The notes: generated by a model not told the origin, from the letters alone. A stretch of DNA of 64,000 nucleotides from Desulfobotulus alkaliphilus (GCF_007830435.1 NZ_VLLC01000002.1:205294-269293), one strand, 5' to 3'. Numbered from the stretch's first letter, positions 1-11,000 are shown. A program made the numbers and translations.

Positions 1-560
1 GCGGCAATGAGAAGTCCCGCAGGCAGGGAAGCGACAAAGGCCTGCGCAGAGAATTCAAGGGCCATAACCCAGGTGGTGCCGCAGACGGCCACGGGTCCGA
101 AGAAAAGAAAGGCTGCGGCTTCCCCAAGGCCCTTTTCCGTCATGGGAAAGGGGCCTGCGGAATAGCCCAGCACACCGATAAAAGAAAAAACAGCGATGAA
201 AAAAGCCGGAGTGCCGCCCCGGAAAATCAGATAGAGTCCGGAAAAAAGGGCCAGAACCATACACAGGACCATGGCCGCCAGAACTTTTTTTCCATCGATC
301 AGACCGCTCTGGGTGACCCGCAGGGGGCCTAAGCGGTTTTCATTGTCATGGCCTGCCTTTGCATCAAAATAGTCGTTGGCAAGATTGACGGCAATCTGCA
401 GCAGCAGGGCCGTTGTCAGGGCAAGAAGGCCGGATATGAAATGGCATTTTTCCATGCCGTATGCAGCGGCAATGCCAAGGATGACAGGACCTAAGGCTGC
501 GGGCAGGGTTTTGGGTCTTGTGGCCAGAATCCAGGCCTCTTTTTCAGAAATGGTATTCAT
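1..560 (-). CDS. menA: 1,4-dihydroxy-2-naphthoate polyprenyltransferase (partial, 3' end outside window)
   Basis: This is the first ~186 codons of a UbiA-superfamily membrane prenyltransferase; the gene runs off the left edge. The diagnostic Asp-rich motif NDYFDAKAGHDNENR is visible near residue 60, followed by several hydrophobic helices. It starts ILATRPKTLPAALGPVILG, as MenA proteins do. MenA transfers the polyprenyl tail to 1,4-dihydroxy-2-naphthoate in menaquinone synthesis at the inner membrane. The start codon (558-560) overlaps the stop of the upstream permease in an ATGA, so it is probably translated by coupling as the last visible gene of the 3035-to-1 operon. A related UbiA enzyme cannot be fully excluded without the C-terminal half. 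Confidence 0.85.
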   Translation of the reverse strand, partial: MNTISEKEAWILATRPKTLPAALGPVILGIAAAYGMEKCHFISGLLALTTALLLQIAVNLANDYFDAKAGHDNENRLGPLRVTQSGLIDGKKVLAAMVLCMVLALFSGLYLIFRGGTPAFFIAVFSFIGVLGYSAGPFPMTEKGLGEAAAFLFFGPVAVCGTTWVMALEFSAQAFVASLPAGLLIA

Positions 561-1321
561 CCCGTGTCCTTGATGAAAAGATGGGGGGCAAATTTTCTTT
601 CGATGATGCGGATGAGACCGTAAAGAAGGCTGCCCAGCAGCCCCATGGCAAGGATGCCTGTGTACATCTCCGGATAGCGCAGCACCTGATAGGTTTCCAC
701 CACAATATAGTAACCAAGGCCCCACTGGGTCAGGGCCTGTTCTGCAATGAAAAGAACGGCCACGGCCGTTCCCACGGAAACCCGAAGGGCCGTGAGAATG
801 GCGGGAAGTGTGGCGGGCAGATAAACAAAGCGGAAAAGCGCCCGCCTTCCGGCCCCAAGGGATCGCACCGATGCAATGAGTTCCGGCGTGAGTCCGGCGG
901 CTTCATCCCTGACCACCACAAGGATCTGGAAAAAAAGAATTAAAGAGATGAGAAAAATTTTGGAAAAATCCGTAATGCCCATGAGCACATAGATAACCGG
1001 CAGAAAAACGATTTTGGGTACGGGATATAAAATGGTGATTACAGGGGAAAAAAAGCGGTTGATGTGGGGAGACTGGCCCAGTACCAGCCCCAGAGGGGCG
1101 GCAGTACATACGGCAATGAGGATGGCAAGGATGACCCGGCCCGCACTGGCCATGAAGTGCAGGCCCAGATCTCCCCACAGGTGCTGAAAAAAAAGGGGCA
1201 GAACCGTTACCGGGCCGGGAAGAATGGGCCGGTCCAGTGCCATGGCCCCGGCCTGCCAGAAAAGAAGAAGGGCGGCAAGACCTGCGGCAGGTTCCAGTAT
1301 GCCTTTTGTGCAGGATCTCAT
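557..1321 (-). CDS. ABC transporter permease (SsuC/TauC-type)
   Basis: 254-aa integral membrane subunit with about six hydrophobic segments and a binding-protein-dependent permease (EAA-like) loop around RSLGAGRRALFRFVYLPATLP. It resembles SsuC/TauC/ThiX permeases that partner NMT1/THI5-like binding proteins. I chose the ATG at 1321 because GGAGG lies six bases upstream and it overlaps the ATPase stop as ATGA; a GTG at 1357 is in frame but has no ribosome site. The downstream menA start overlaps its stop by four bases. The substrate is not evident from sequence; the coupling with menA hints at an aromatic or quinone-related compound, which is inference. Confidence 0.88.
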   Translation of the reverse strand: MRSCTKGILEPAAGLAALLLFWQAGAMALDRPILPGPVTVLPLFFQHLWGDLGLHFMASAGRVILAILIAVCTAAPLGLVLGQSPHINRFFSPVITILYPVPKIVFLPVIYVLMGITDFSKIFLISLILFFQILVVVRDEAAGLTPELIASVRSLGAGRRALFRFVYLPATLPAILTALRVSVGTAVAVLFIAEQALTQWGLGYYIVVETYQVLRYPEMYTGILAMGLLGSLLYGLIRIIERKFAPHLFIKDTG

Positions 1322-2103
1322 TGGAGGCCTCCCATGGCCTGACGCACCCCTTTGCACATGGCATTGAAATCCTTATGGGTTCGGGGATCTTTTTCCAGTG
1401 CCACAGGGTTTTTAAGAATCTGTGGTTTGTGGTTGGTTCCTGCTCTGGCCACAAGGATTTTTTCTCCGAGGATGACGGCTTCAGCAATATCATGGGTAAC
1501 GGTGATGCGGGTGATGGATTCCCTTCGGCCAAGCCGTATCATCAGGCCCTGAAGTTCTTCCCTGATGGGGGGATCCAGTGCGGAGAAGGGCTCGTCCATG
1601 AGCAGCAGGTCGGGTTTCATGACCATGGTCCGGGCAATGGCGGCCCGCTGGCGCTGTCCTCTGGAAAGCTGGGCCGGATACAGCGCTTCTTTTCCCTCAA
1701 GCCCGAGGCGCTGTATCCACCGGGATACGGTTTTTTTCTGTTTTTCCCCATCGTGCTCCCATCCTCTGGGGGCATGCCTGCCATCGGCACCGTAATAGCG
1801 GCGGATGTTCAGGCCCAAGGCCACATTGTCTGCCACCGTAGCCCATGGCAGCAGGCCATGATCCTGAAATACCAGCCCGCTTTCCGGCCTTGGTCGTTGC
1901 AGTGGTCGGCCTTCAATCTCAATACTTCCCCTGCGGGGTTTCTGCAGCCCTGCCATGAGAGAAAGCAGGGTGGATTTACCGCAGCCCGAAGGCCCGATGA
2001 GGGTCCAGGATTCCCCTCTGGGTATGGTCAGGGAAAAATTCTCAAAAAGAAGGGGTTTCCCGGAGTATCCGAAGAAAAGCTGATGAATGCGGATCATGCT
2101 CAT
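1318..2103 (-). CDS. ABC transporter ATP-binding protein (SsuB/TauB-type)
   Basis: 261-aa nucleotide-binding subunit. Walker A GPSGCGKST is at about residues 38-46, the Q-loop at LVFQDHGLLPW, the signature as LSRGQRQRAAIARTM, Walker B LLLMDEPFSALD and the H-loop ITVTHD. The size and the QDHGLLPW motif match the nitrate/sulfonate/taurine ATPase group. It lies two bases after the binding-protein stop and overlaps the permease start by four bases, so one transcript carries all three parts. It hydrolyses ATP on the cytoplasmic side to drive import of whatever the 2106-3035 protein binds. Confidence 0.92.
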   Translation of the reverse strand: MSMIRIHQLFFGYSGKPLLFENFSLTIPRGESWTLIGPSGCGKSTLLSLMAGLQKPRRGSIEIEGRPLQRPRPESGLVFQDHGLLPWATVADNVALGLNIRRYYGADGRHAPRGWEHDGEKQKKTVSRWIQRLGLEGKEALYPAQLSRGQRQRAAIARTMVMKPDLLLMDEPFSALDPPIREELQGLMIRLGRRESITRITVTHDIAEAVILGEKILVARAGTNHKPQILKNPVALEKDPRTHKDFNAMCKGVRQAMGGLQ

Positions 2104-2105
2104 GG

Positions 2106-3035
2106 TCAGGGAGTGATCCCTTCGGGGAAAGCCATGTTGTCTTCATATTTCATGGCCTGATTTACAAGGCCCTGCCCAAGCATCCAGTTCATCATGTCCT
2201 GCCACTGTTCCTGTGAAGGGAGCTCCGCCACGGGAAAGGGCGGGATGGGATAGCTTTTCTGCACCTGCGGCGGTGTCCGTACCTTCTGGATGAAAAGTTC
2301 CCTGAAGGCTTCGGGATTCTGGTTGATGTCTTCTGCCGCCCTGTTCCAGGCCGAAAGAAAGGCTTGGGTTTTGGCCCTGTTTTCCCGGATGATAGCTGTG
2401 CCAAAGCTGAGAACGCTGGCGCTGTAAAAGGGGGCCGAAAGATCGTTGGCAATTTCAACGGCTCCCTGATCCATGGCGGCAAAGGCCAGGGGATCGGGCA
2501 TGACGGCCGCTTCCAGCCGGCCCTGCATCAGAAGCTGAAAACGTTCCGGTATGGCAGGAACGGAGCGTTTGAGGATATCTTCTTCTTTCAGTCCGGCATT
2601 CTGCAGCATGCGGTCTGTGAGGTATTCAATGATGGTATGGCGGCTGATGCCTGTGGGAACGCCCTTCAGGTCTTCGGGGCCTGTGTGGGAGCTGCCCGGC
2701 CGGGCCAGAATGCGGAAGAGGGGGGAGGCGTCCATGGGCTTTCTTGCAATCTGAAGCACCTGCATGCGGATGCCATCCCGGTTGAAGATGGCAGTCCCGG
2801 CCATTTCATTGATCATGCCGTGGATGCGGCCCGCCTGCATGAGCTGATCCCGTTCCAGGGCACTGGCAACGGGTATGGCCTGCACACTTACTCCGGCCTC
2901 TTTGAAATAGCCTCTGCTTTCCGCCACATGGAAGGGGAGGGCATCGGGGATGGGCAGCAGGGCCACCCTGAGGGGCTTTGCCTGAACCATGGTGCAGAGG
3001 AAAAGGCCTGTGGCAAAAAACAGAAAAAAACGCAT
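2106..3035 (-). CDS. ABC transporter substrate-binding protein, NMT1/THI5-like
   Basis: 309-aa secreted protein starting MRFFLFFATGLFLCTMVQA, a signal peptide with a likely AQA/KPL cleavage site, then RVALLPIPDALPFHVAESRGYF, the opening typical of SsuA/THI5-like periplasmic proteins. The ATG at 3035 has CAGGAG ten bases upstream; the frame is open further upstream, but that part is AT-rich and not protein-like. It heads the minus-strand operon binding protein-ATPase-permease-menA. The ligand is unknown. MqnA, an enzyme of the futalosine menaquinone route, shares this fold, but the signal peptide and ABC partners make a transporter role far likelier. Confidence 0.88.
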   Translation of the reverse strand: MRFFLFFATGLFLCTMVQAKPLRVALLPIPDALPFHVAESRGYFKEAGVSVQAIPVASALERDQLMQAGRIHGMINEMAGTAIFNRDGIRMQVLQIARKPMDASPLFRILARPGSSHTGPEDLKGVPTGISRHTIIEYLTDRMLQNAGLKEEDILKRSVPAIPERFQLLMQGRLEAAVMPDPLAFAAMDQGAVEIANDLSAPFYSASVLSFGTAIIRENRAKTQAFLSAWNRAAEDINQNPEAFRELFIQKVRTPPQVQKSYPIPPFPVAELPSQEQWQDMMNWMLGQGLVNQAMKYEDNMAFPEGITP

Positions 3036-3243
3036 GGCAGAAAAACTCCTGATTGTATAATCTGAATAAAAATAGTATTGTATAACCTTATATTTTTGAA
3101 TGGGAAGACAGCAAAAGAAAAAAGGTAACGGCTTGTGTAGCAGCATTTCCGTTGGCAAACCATAGGTAAAAGCTGTTTTTCTGTCAATCAAATGGAAAAA
3201 AAGAAGCCCTTTGCCGTTAAAGATTTAAAAGGGGAGGTTAAGG

Positions 3244-3351
3244 ATGACCAAGGTAATCATAATGGCAGTGGCGGCCATGATAAAAATGGGTCTGGCAGGC
3301 AGTTTTCTTGCAAAGCTTTATAAGAAGCAGAACCGGAATTCCCTGCCCTGA
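3244..3351 (+). CDS. Candidate 35-residue small hydrophobic protein
   Basis: A short open frame starting MTKVIIMAVAAMIKMGLAG, one possible membrane segment, then a basic tail with KLYKKQNR. It is preceded by AGGGGAGGTTAAGG, a very good ribosome site about eight bases from the ATG. It sits alone, opposite in direction to its neighbours, in the gap between the chemoreceptor and the ABC operon. A short inverted repeat (TCCCTG/CAGGGA) overlaps its end. No family recognised. Support is only the ribosome site and the plausible membrane-peptide composition; it could be chance. Confidence 0.3.
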   Translation: MTKVIIMAVAAMIKMGLAGSFLAKLYKKQNRNSLP

Positions 3352-3382
3352 ACAGGGAGGAAGGGTGCCCATCCGGTAGGGT

Positions 3383-4948
3383 TCAGCCCGTATCCCCTTC
3401 CTGCTTGATCTGCAGATACTGCACCTGACTTTCCAGTTGATCCGCAATGCGGTTTAAGGCCTGGGAGGCAAGGTTCATCTGTTCTGCGGATCTGGCATTT
3501 TCCTGCACCACGCTTTCAAGCCCCCCCAGAATATCCGTGGCCTGGCCAATGGCATCGGCCTGCTGGTCGCTGGCGGTCCGGATTTCCATGACCCTGTCCG
3601 CATTGCCCCGGATTTCCGGAACCAGGGATTCAAGGTGCTCTCTGGCATCCTTTGCCATGGTGCTGCCCTCCCTTGCCATCTTACCGATGGCCACGGCAGA
3701 TTCCCTGCTTTTTTCCGCAAGCTTGCGGATTTCATCGGCCACCACGGCAAAGCCCCGGCCATGTTCTCCGGCACGGGCGGCTTCAATGGCTGCGTTCAGT
3801 GCCAGCAGATGGGTCTGCCTTGCAATTTCTTCCACAATCCCAATGCGCCTGATGATATCAAACATGGCCCGGGCAGCGTCTTCCACGGCCTTGCTGCTGG
3901 CATCGGCCATTTCCGAGGCCTTCATGGCACCGTTTTCCGTATTTCTGGCCGTGGCCAGATTGCGGGATACGGCAAGGCTGACTTCCCGCATCCGTGAGCT
4001 CAGATGCTCTGCGGATTCCGCCTGGGTCAGGGTGCCCCGGCGCAGACGGTTGGAGATGGTCAGCACATCCCGGCTGGCCTCCACGCTGTGGCGGGCTGCG
4101 ATGCGTACTTCCGATGCGGCCCTCGCCAGTCTGCGGATCATAGTGGCCAGTGCCTGACCCAGCGTATCCTGATCCGAGAGAACGGGTATGGTGACGGTCA
4201 GATCCCCGTCGGCTACCTTGCGGGCAATTTTTGCCTTGGTTTCCAGTGCATCCACAAAGGTGTTCATCCAGTGGGAAAGCAGGGCCATTTCATCTTTGGA
4301 TACAATGGGAATGCGCCGGGTAAGATCCCCCTTGCCCTGTGCCACATCCTGAACCGCTGCGGTGAGGCGGTGCAGGGGCATGACCACCACCCGCCTGAGG
4401 GTGAACACAAGGGTAATGAAAAGCAGAAGATCCAGAATCAGAACAATGAGGATCAGATCAAAAAAAATCTGTCTGAGTCCCTCTTTGAAAAAGGCGGGGT
4501 CCATGATCAGGGTAACGGTGCCTATGGTTTCGCCTCTGTATGTCACTGCCATATTCCGCAGGAAATTGCGTGTATCCGGGAGCTTTTCCATGGAGACCAC
4601 TTCCCCCCTGTGGTTTCTTCCTATACAGATATCCGGCTCTTTTTCCATATCTTCTCCATGAATTCCTATGGAAAGGATACGGGTATCCTTCATTTCCGAA
4701 TGCAGGGCGGCATATACCTGCGACATGTCAAAATTATACAGGGGATCCTGAAGGGTCTGTACCAGCCTTTCTATGATGAGGTCTGCATCCGCCTCAAGGC
4801 GCATTTCAAATCTCTGCTTTGCGCTCAGATACTGCCAGCTTCCCAGAAGAATGAGAAGCCCCGTGGTCAGCATCAGTACAAGGATGCTGATGCGAAAAAG
4901 CATGGAGTGAAAAAAAGGCATACGTAGGGTAAAGGCTTGCGTTGGCAT
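3383..4948 (-). CDS. Methyl-accepting chemotaxis protein
   Basis: 521-aa chemoreceptor. A first membrane helix lies at about residues 15-38, an extracytoplasmic sensor region at 40-160, a second helix at about 163-188 ([18 protein letters not shown]), a HAMP linker at 190-245, then a long helical signalling region. The conserved tip reads [20 protein letters not shown] followed by [18 protein letters not shown] near residues 380-415. The start at 4948 has AAGGAG seven bases upstream. It would relay ligand binding to CheA/CheW. It ends with IKQEGDTG and lacks a recognisable CheR-docking pentapeptide. The sensor region matches no family I recognise. Confidence 0.93.
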   Translation of the reverse strand: MPTQAFTLRMPFFHSMLFRISILVLMLTTGLLILLGSWQYLSAKQRFEMRLEADADLIIERLVQTLQDPLYNFDMSQVYAALHSEMKDTRILSIGIHGEDMEKEPDICIGRNHRGEVVSMEKLPDTRNFLRNMAVTYRGETIGTVTLIMDPAFFKEGLRQIFFDLILIVLILDLLLFITLVFTLRRVVVMPLHRLTAAVQDVAQGKGDLTRRIPIVSKDEMALLSHWMNTFVDALETKAKIARKVADGDLTVTIPVLSDQDTLGQALATMIRRLARAASEVRIAARHSVEASRDVLTISNRLRRGTLTQAESAEHLSSRMREVSLAVSRNLATARNTENGAMKASEMADASSKAVEDAARAMFDIIRRIGIVEEIARQTHLLALNAAIEAARAGEHGRGFAVVADEIRKLAEKSRESAVAIGKMAREGSTMAKDAREHLESLVPEIRGNADRVMEIRTASDQQADAIGQATDILGGLESVVQENARSAEQMNLASQALNRIADQLESQVQYLQIKQEGDTG

Positions 4949-4981
4949 GGCAGGCTCCTTGGAAGGTGTTGCCGGTGGTTT

Positions 4982-7459
4982 TCAGCGGGCCATGGTTTCC
5001 CGTATTTTTTCCGCAAGATCTTTCATGGAAAAGGGTTTTTGAAGAAAATGGATGCCCGGCTTCAGCACGCCGTGGTGGGCAATGACATTGGCTGTGTAAC
5101 CGGACATGAAAAGGCTCCGGATGCCGGGGCAGCGGTTTTCAATGCGCAGGCTGAGTTCCTGTCCGTTCATTTGCGGCATGACCACATCCGTGAGCAGCAG
5201 ATGGATTTTATTGCCGTGCTGCTCAGCCAGGGACAGGGCCTCCTCGGGCGTGGCTGCGGCCATAACCTCATAGCCGAGCTTTTCCAGTATCCGGCCTGTC
5301 AGCTGAAGAAGGGCAGGCTCATCTTCCACCAGAAGGATACACTCTTTTCCCCGGGGAAGGGATGTTTTTTCTGCATCGGGTGCACTGCAGCTTTCTTCAT
5401 CCGTTGCTGGCAGGTAGATGCGGAAGGTGCTGCCCTTTCCCGGCTCACTGTACACATTGATAAAACCCTGATTCTGGCGGACAATGCCATAGATCATGGA
5501 AAGGCCGAGACCCGTACCGCTGCCTTGGGGCTTGGTTGTGAAAAATGGCTCAAAAAGCTGGGGCAGATGCTCTTTTTCTATGCCGCATCCGTTGTCACTC
5601 ACGGCCAGCATGACATAGTCGCCGGGGATGAAATCCCCGTGAGTTTCTCCGTAGCCCTCTTCAAAGGAGGCATTGGCCGTTTCAATGGTCATCATCCCCA
5701 CGCCGGCAATGGCATCCTTGGCATTGACGGTAAGATTCACAAGGATCTGGTCCAGCTGACTGCTGTCCATTCTCACGTACCTGAGATTTTCTTCGGGATG
5801 CCACCGGAGCTCAATGCCTTCACCGATCAGGCGGTGCAGCATTTTGAGCATGCCCTCAATGGTCTGGTTGAGGTTGAGTACCCGGGGGGCGATGGTCTGT
5901 CTGCGGGCAAAGGCCAGCAGTTGTTTTGTGAGTTCCGTGGAGCGTTCTGCTGCCTTTTTTATTTCCCCGAGTTCAGCCATGGCCGGGTGTCTGGCATCCA
6001 GCCTTGTTTCCATGAGTTCCGCATTGCCCATGATGATACCCAGCATATTGTTGAAGTCGTGGGCCACACCTCCGGCCAGCCTGCCGATGGATTCCATTTT
6101 CTGGGACTGAATAAGCTGGGCTTCCAGGCGTTTGCGCTGGCTGATGTCATGGATGATGGAGTGCAGGTATTCTTTGTTTTTCAGGCGGATGACACTGGAA
6201 AGTACGGCCACATCCCGGATGGAGCCGTCTGCTCTCCTGTGGCGGAATTCAAAGTGGATGCGTTTTTCTTTTTTTACCTTTTCGATTTCTGCGGCGATTT
6301 CTTCCGGGGAGAGGGTATTGATGTCCTGAATGCGTTTTTTCTTCAGTGTTTCCCTGGACCATCCGTAATAATCTGCTGCCGCCTGATTGGCATCAACCAC
6401 AGCCCCCGTTTCTGGATCTAAAATGAGCTTGACCGCAGCATGCTCTTCAAACAGCCTGCGGTAATCCTCTTCGCTTTCCTTCAGGTTTTCAAGGATTCTG
6501 TATTCTTCGCTGACATCCCTGAACACCAGTACAACACCGGTAAGAATACCTTCTTCCTGAAAAATGGGGGCTGCGCTGTCTGCGATCTGGCACTCCCTTC
6601 CATCCCTTGCAATGAGCAGGGTGTGGTTGGCAAGGCCTTCTGTTCTGCCGGAGGCAATGACCTTTTCCACAGGGTTATCAGGGGTTTTTCTGCTTTCTGC
6701 ATTGACGATGCGGAAAACCTCGGTGAGGGGTTTTTGCAGGGCTTCCTTCAGGGGCCAGCCCGTGAGATTTTCTGCCACCGGGTTCATCAGGGTGATATGG
6801 CCTTTTCTGTCTGTGGCAATGACGGCATCTCCGATGGATTTTAAGGTGGTATCCAGATTTTTCATGGCGTTTTTAAGTTTTTCAAGGGCGTCTGCAGCAT
6901 ACTCCTGTTCCGTCAGTACCCGGCCCGCCAGAACCGTGGCCAGGGGATAAATGATGAGAATGGGAAAGGCCATCTTCCGTATGACCAGCCAGAGGGATTC
7001 GCCGGGGAGGGTGAGCATGAGTGCCAGCATGGCCAGATGGACGACAAGGCCGAAAAGAAAGAGATCCTTTGTGGAGGGGATGTTCTGCCGGGGTTTGAGG
7101 TAAAAATGGGCGGCAAGGCCGATGGCAAGGGAGGAAAGAATTACCAGAATGCCCGTGAAGGCCCCCACCCCCCCCAGTTGAATGCGGCAGAGGGTGGGCA
7201 TAAGGGCCGCAATGATGCCCGCAAGGGGACCGTGGAAGAGGGCGCAGAGGCTGACCATGAGGGATCTGCCGTCAAAAATGAGGCCCGGCCCCAGAACCAG
7301 GGGTTTCAGCATCCCGAAAACAGCGGCACTGCCAAAGAGAAGGCCCTGTAGCCATGGGCCTGTACGGCTTTTCTTCGGCCACCTTCGGGAGATGAAGCCG
7401 GAAACAACACTTAGGGCTATCAGGAGGGCAAGGTTCAGGACAAGGTCCAGATACATCAT
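4982..7459 (-). CDS. Hybrid sensor histidine kinase with LytS-like membrane domain, two PAS domains and receiver
   Basis: 825-aa protein. Residues 1-180 hold five or six helices with [21 protein letters not shown] and [18 protein letters not shown], typical of the 5TMR LytS/YhcK membrane module. Two PAS domains follow (about 200-315 and 330-445). The HisKA histidine is in [11 protein letters not shown] near residue 467. The ATPase shows [11 protein letters not shown] and GTGLGLSM, and a C-terminal receiver has acidic EDE, phosphoacceptor Asp in [12 protein letters not shown] (near 758) and Lys in QKPFS. I chose ATG 7459 (ATGATG, AAGGAA upstream) over a TTG at 7486. No separate regulator is adjacent, so phosphate probably passes via its own receiver to an unlinked partner. 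It lies 33 bp upstream of the chemoreceptor, suggesting co-transcription. Confidence 0.93.
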   Translation of the reverse strand: MMYLDLVLNLALLIALSVVSGFISRRWPKKSRTGPWLQGLLFGSAAVFGMLKPLVLGPGLIFDGRSLMVSLCALFHGPLAGIIAALMPTLCRIQLGGVGAFTGILVILSSLAIGLAAHFYLKPRQNIPSTKDLFLFGLVVHLAMLALMLTLPGESLWLVIRKMAFPILIIYPLATVLAGRVLTEQEYAADALEKLKNAMKNLDTTLKSIGDAVIATDRKGHITLMNPVAENLTGWPLKEALQKPLTEVFRIVNAESRKTPDNPVEKVIASGRTEGLANHTLLIARDGRECQIADSAAPIFQEEGILTGVVLVFRDVSEEYRILENLKESEEDYRRLFEEHAAVKLILDPETGAVVDANQAAADYYGWSRETLKKKRIQDINTLSPEEIAAEIEKVKKEKRIHFEFRHRRADGSIRDVAVLSSVIRLKNKEYLHSIIHDISQRKRLEAQLIQSQKMESIGRLAGGVAHDFNNMLGIIMGNAELMETRLDARHPAMAELGEIKKAAERSTELTKQLLAFARRQTIAPRVLNLNQTIEGMLKMLHRLIGEGIELRWHPEENLRYVRMDSSQLDQILVNLTVNAKDAIAGVGMMTIETANASFEEGYGETHGDFIPGDYVMLAVSDNGCGIEKEHLPQLFEPFFTTKPQGSGTGLGLSMIYGIVRQNQGFINVYSEPGKGSTFRIYLPATDEESCSAPDAEKTSLPRGKECILLVEDEPALLQLTGRILEKLGYEVMAAATPEEALSLAEQHGNKIHLLLTDVVMPQMNGQELSLRIENRCPGIRSLFMSGYTANVIAHHGVLKPGIHFLQKPFSMKDLAEKIRETMAR

Positions 7460-7632
7460 GGGCGTTTCCTTGGGATGCGGTGGCAATGTTGTGGTCTGTA
7501 CTTACTGGAATCTTCTATATCCATAGCATGGTAGGCGCAAAAGAAAAAGAATTCTTCCCTTCCGTCGGGTGTTCGTTTTTCTCGAAGAAAAAGAAATCCA
7601 TAGATCAAAAGATCCGGATATGTTAATTCTTT

Positions 7633-7985
7633 GGTGATTATTCAGTACGTTTTATCTTGAAAAATTGTTCTTTAATTTCAGTATCTTAGTTTCAACAAAA
7701 GACAATCGGGCTCTTTGTGAGTGACATTGCAATCGTTTCGGATCAGAGCTTTGCAGGCCTGTGCGAAAGAAGCGGCAAACTGTCTGAGCCGCCACAAGGG
7801 CAGCGTACCAAGGCCTGCTATGGTAATCAAAAAGCTTATCCTGCCTGTGGCGGCGAGTTTTTGCCGCTTCCGCACAGGGCAAGAAGCTCCCGAATAAGAT
7901 TGCGTCACGAACAAATGGCTCGGTTGTCTGTGTGTTTGATTATAGGTGTTTGATTTATAGGATAAAAATTCTGCTGGGTGGTTGC
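7633..7985. repeat. R1 foldback MITE, copy A
   Basis: About 353 bp, closely similar to 38808-39160 (inverted relative to this copy) and 56555-56901. The left end GGTGATTATTCAGTAC matches the terminal repeat of the other copies; the right end (CTGCTGGGTGGTTGC) is degenerate. The two halves are imperfect reverse complements, so the whole element can fold into one long hairpin; for example CCTGTGCGAAAGAAGCGG on the left arm pairs with the CCGCTTCCGCACAGG region on the right arm. No transposase is present; apparent reading frames on both strands are by-products of the palindrome. It lies just upstream of metH, ending 58 bp before its start codon. Confidence 0.85.
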
Positions 7986-8042
7986 GTTCTTTCTGGATTT
8001 TTAAAAAGATTTTTCTGCCATTTTATCTGTAAAGGAAAGCCC

Positions 8043-11000
8043 ATGACATTTCTTGAAGCCCTGAAATCCCACATCCTTGTTTTAGACGGTGCCATGGGTA
8101 CCATGATCCAGAACCTTGGCCTGACCGCAGCGGATTTTGGCGGTGAATCCTATGAAATGCTTTCGGATATGCTGGTTTTTTCAAGGCCTGAGGCCTTGCG
8201 GGATATTCATCTGGCCTATTTTGAGGCCGGAGCCCACGCAGTGGAAACCAATACCTTCGGAGCCAGTCCCCTACGCCTTGAGGAATTTGATTTCTCCGGC
8301 CTTGATACGGCTGCCTTTGAAGGCATTCCCGAAAAGATCCAGCTGAATACCCTCTCTTCGGAAGAGATGGCCTACTGGATGAGCCTTAAAGGGGCTTCCA
8401 TTGCCAAGGAGGCCAAAGAGCTTTATGCCGCCTCGCCTGATTATGATGGCCGTCCCCTTTTTGTGATGGGTTCCATGGGGCCTTCCAACTTTGTGCTTTC
8501 CCCCACGGAAGCGGATCTTCACCGGGGGAGCTGGGAAAGCATAGAGGAAAATTTCCGGGTGCAGGTGAAGGGCCTTGTGGACGGGGGCGTGGATGTGCTG
8601 CTCTTTGAAACCCAGCAGGATATGCTGGAGCTGAAGGCCGCCGTGTCCGGAGCAAAAAAGGCCATGGCTGAAAGGGGGGTTGCCCTTCCCATTATCTGTC
8701 AGGTGACGGTGGATGCCCACAGCCGCATGCAGATTTTCGGAACAGACATCCATGCGGTCATTGTCACCCTTTCGGGCATTGGTATTGATGTTTTGGGTAT
8801 CAACTGCTCCATCGGCCCGGATCTCATGGAGCCAACGGTGGCAAAGCTTTCCCGTTTCAGCCCTCTGCCCCTTTCCGTGCTGCCCAATGCGGGCCTGCCG
8901 GAAAACATAGACGGCAAAACCGTATTCCCCCAGTCTCCCGAAGATCTGGCGGCCCATCTGTCCCGTTTCATGGATACCTATGGTGTGAACATTGTGGGCG
9001 GGTGCTGCGGCACTACGCCGGACCATATCCGGGCCGTTGCTCAGGAGGCCGCCCGAAGAAAGCCGCAGGAGAGAAAGCCCGAAGGCGGTGTCTGGCTGGC
9101 TGGCCCTTCCAAAGCCGTACTGCTGGACAGTGATTCCCGGCTGATTCGCATTGGTGAACGCCTCAATGTGCGGGGTTCCAAAAAGGTGAGGGATGCGGTG
9201 GAGCATGATGGCCTTCTGGATATGGATGCGCTGGATGAGGTGGTGCGGGAGCAGATCGAGGATCTGGGCTGTGAAGTGCTGGATGTGTGCATGGATTCCA
9301 ATATTGTGGACACAAAAACCGTGCTGCCCAAAGTGATTCAGGGTGTCTGCGTGGATTTTCCGGGGGCTTTGTGTATCGATTCCTTTGATGCGGATGCGCT
9401 GATAGCCGCAGTGAAGGCCTATCCCGGCAGGCCGCTCATCAACTCCATTTCCATGGAAGGCCATGAAGGCATGTCCAAGGCTGCTTTTATTTGCAGCCAT
9501 ACGGCCTTTCACAACCCCCTTTACATCGCCCTTGCGGCGGATGACAAGGGGCCTGCCCAGACAAGGGAGGAAAAAAAGGCCATTGCCGACCGCCTTGTGG
9601 AGGCTGCAGCCCCCCATGGTGTGGGGGCGGATCAGCTGCTCATTGACATCAATGCCTTTCCCATTGGATCGGAATCCGTGGAAGGCATGAATTTCGCTCT
9701 GGAATCCTTAGAATCCATTCCCCTGATTAAAAATGCCCATCCCGGTATCATGACCACCATCGGTGTGAGCAATCTCACCAACGGCCTTGCCAAGAAGCCC
9801 TACATGCGTCTGGTGCTGACCTCGGTCTTTCTGGATGAGGGCAGAAAAAAGGGGCTGGATGCGGCCATTGTCAACCCGAACCACTATGCGCCGGTGGAAA
9901 GTCTGGATGCCTCAGACTATGCCCTTGGCCTGAAGGTGGTACTGGACAGGGACATGGATGCCTATGCCCTCCTTGAGGATATTGCCGAGCGTAAGCAGGG
10001 CCGGAGGGTGGAAAGGCGTTCTTCCTATGAAGGCCTTTCCCCTGCGGAAACCCTCAGTGAAAAGATCAAGGACGGCTTTAAAAAACGGGAGGCCGGAACG
10101 GTAACATGGAAGGGTATGGAGATTGCCTATCAGGACAGCATTGTGCTGGATGCGGTGAAAGCTCTGGAAGACCATGAACCTCTGGCACTGATCAGCGATT
10201 ATCTCATGGAAGCCATGAATGTACTGGGAGACCGCTTTGCGGCAGGAGAGGCTTCGTTGCCCCATCTTCTGAAGGCTGCGGATGTCATGAAGGCGGTTAT
10301 GGGTTTTCTGGAAAGCGTTATGGCCGAAGGGGCTGTGCAGGAGGCCTACAAGGCCACCATTGTCATGGGAACGGTTTATCAGGATGTGCATTCCATTGGA
10401 AAGGATCTTACCAAAACCCTGCTGGAAAACTACGGCTTCCGGGTGATTGACCTTGGGGTGCAGGTTCCTGTGGATGCCTTTGTGGAAACGGCCATCCGGG
10501 AAAAGGCCGATGCCATTGGTATGAGTGCCCTTCTGGTGCAGACGGCCAATCACATGATTTCTGTGGTGAAACGCATGGATGAGGCGGGCCTTTCCATTCC
10601 GGTTTTTGTGGGGGGTGCGCCTGTGAATCTGCGCCATGCCGCCACCGTGGCCCTGCGGGGCGGGGATCATGGGGATAATATCAAGCCCGATGTCTTTTAT
10701 TGCCAGACCGCCATGGACAGTGTGAATCTCATGGAAGGTCTGATTTCCGCCAGAAGGGAAGCGGTGATTGCTGAAAATCGGGAAAAGCTTCTTGCTGCAT
10801 GGCGTTCCGGGCAGGAAAAATCCAAAGAAAAGTCGGGTCTTCTGGCAAGTCTTCCAAGGCGCAGGGTCTTTTTTGATGCACACCCTGCGGTTTCATCTTT
10901 TTTCTCCGAAACCCTGAGCCCTTCCCCTTTAGCCATGGATATACGCAAAAAAAGTCTTTTTTCCCTGAACTGGAAGATGGGAAAGGACCGGCAGGATGCG

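Noticed and set aside
2106..3035. MqnA (chorismate dehydratase) as identity of the binding protein
   Set aside because: Clear signal peptide and immediate ABC ATPase/permease partners favour a transporter subunit.
2364..3065. Long plus-strand frame of about 230 codons opposite the substrate-binding protein
   Set aside because: Antisense by-product of a GC-biased real gene; the minus-strand frame has signal peptide and family motifs.
7652..7953. Open frames of 60-80 codons on both strands with conserved sequence in three places (for example starting MPCAEAAKT)
   Set aside because: They coincide exactly with the R1 foldback repeat; conservation is explained by the DNA element, frames have no ribosome sites and copy C replaces the C-terminal part.
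8271..9617. Minus-strand frame of ~450 codons inside metH
   Set aside because: Composition rich in His/Gly/Gln from reading a strongly biased gene backwards; metH motifs are unambiguous.
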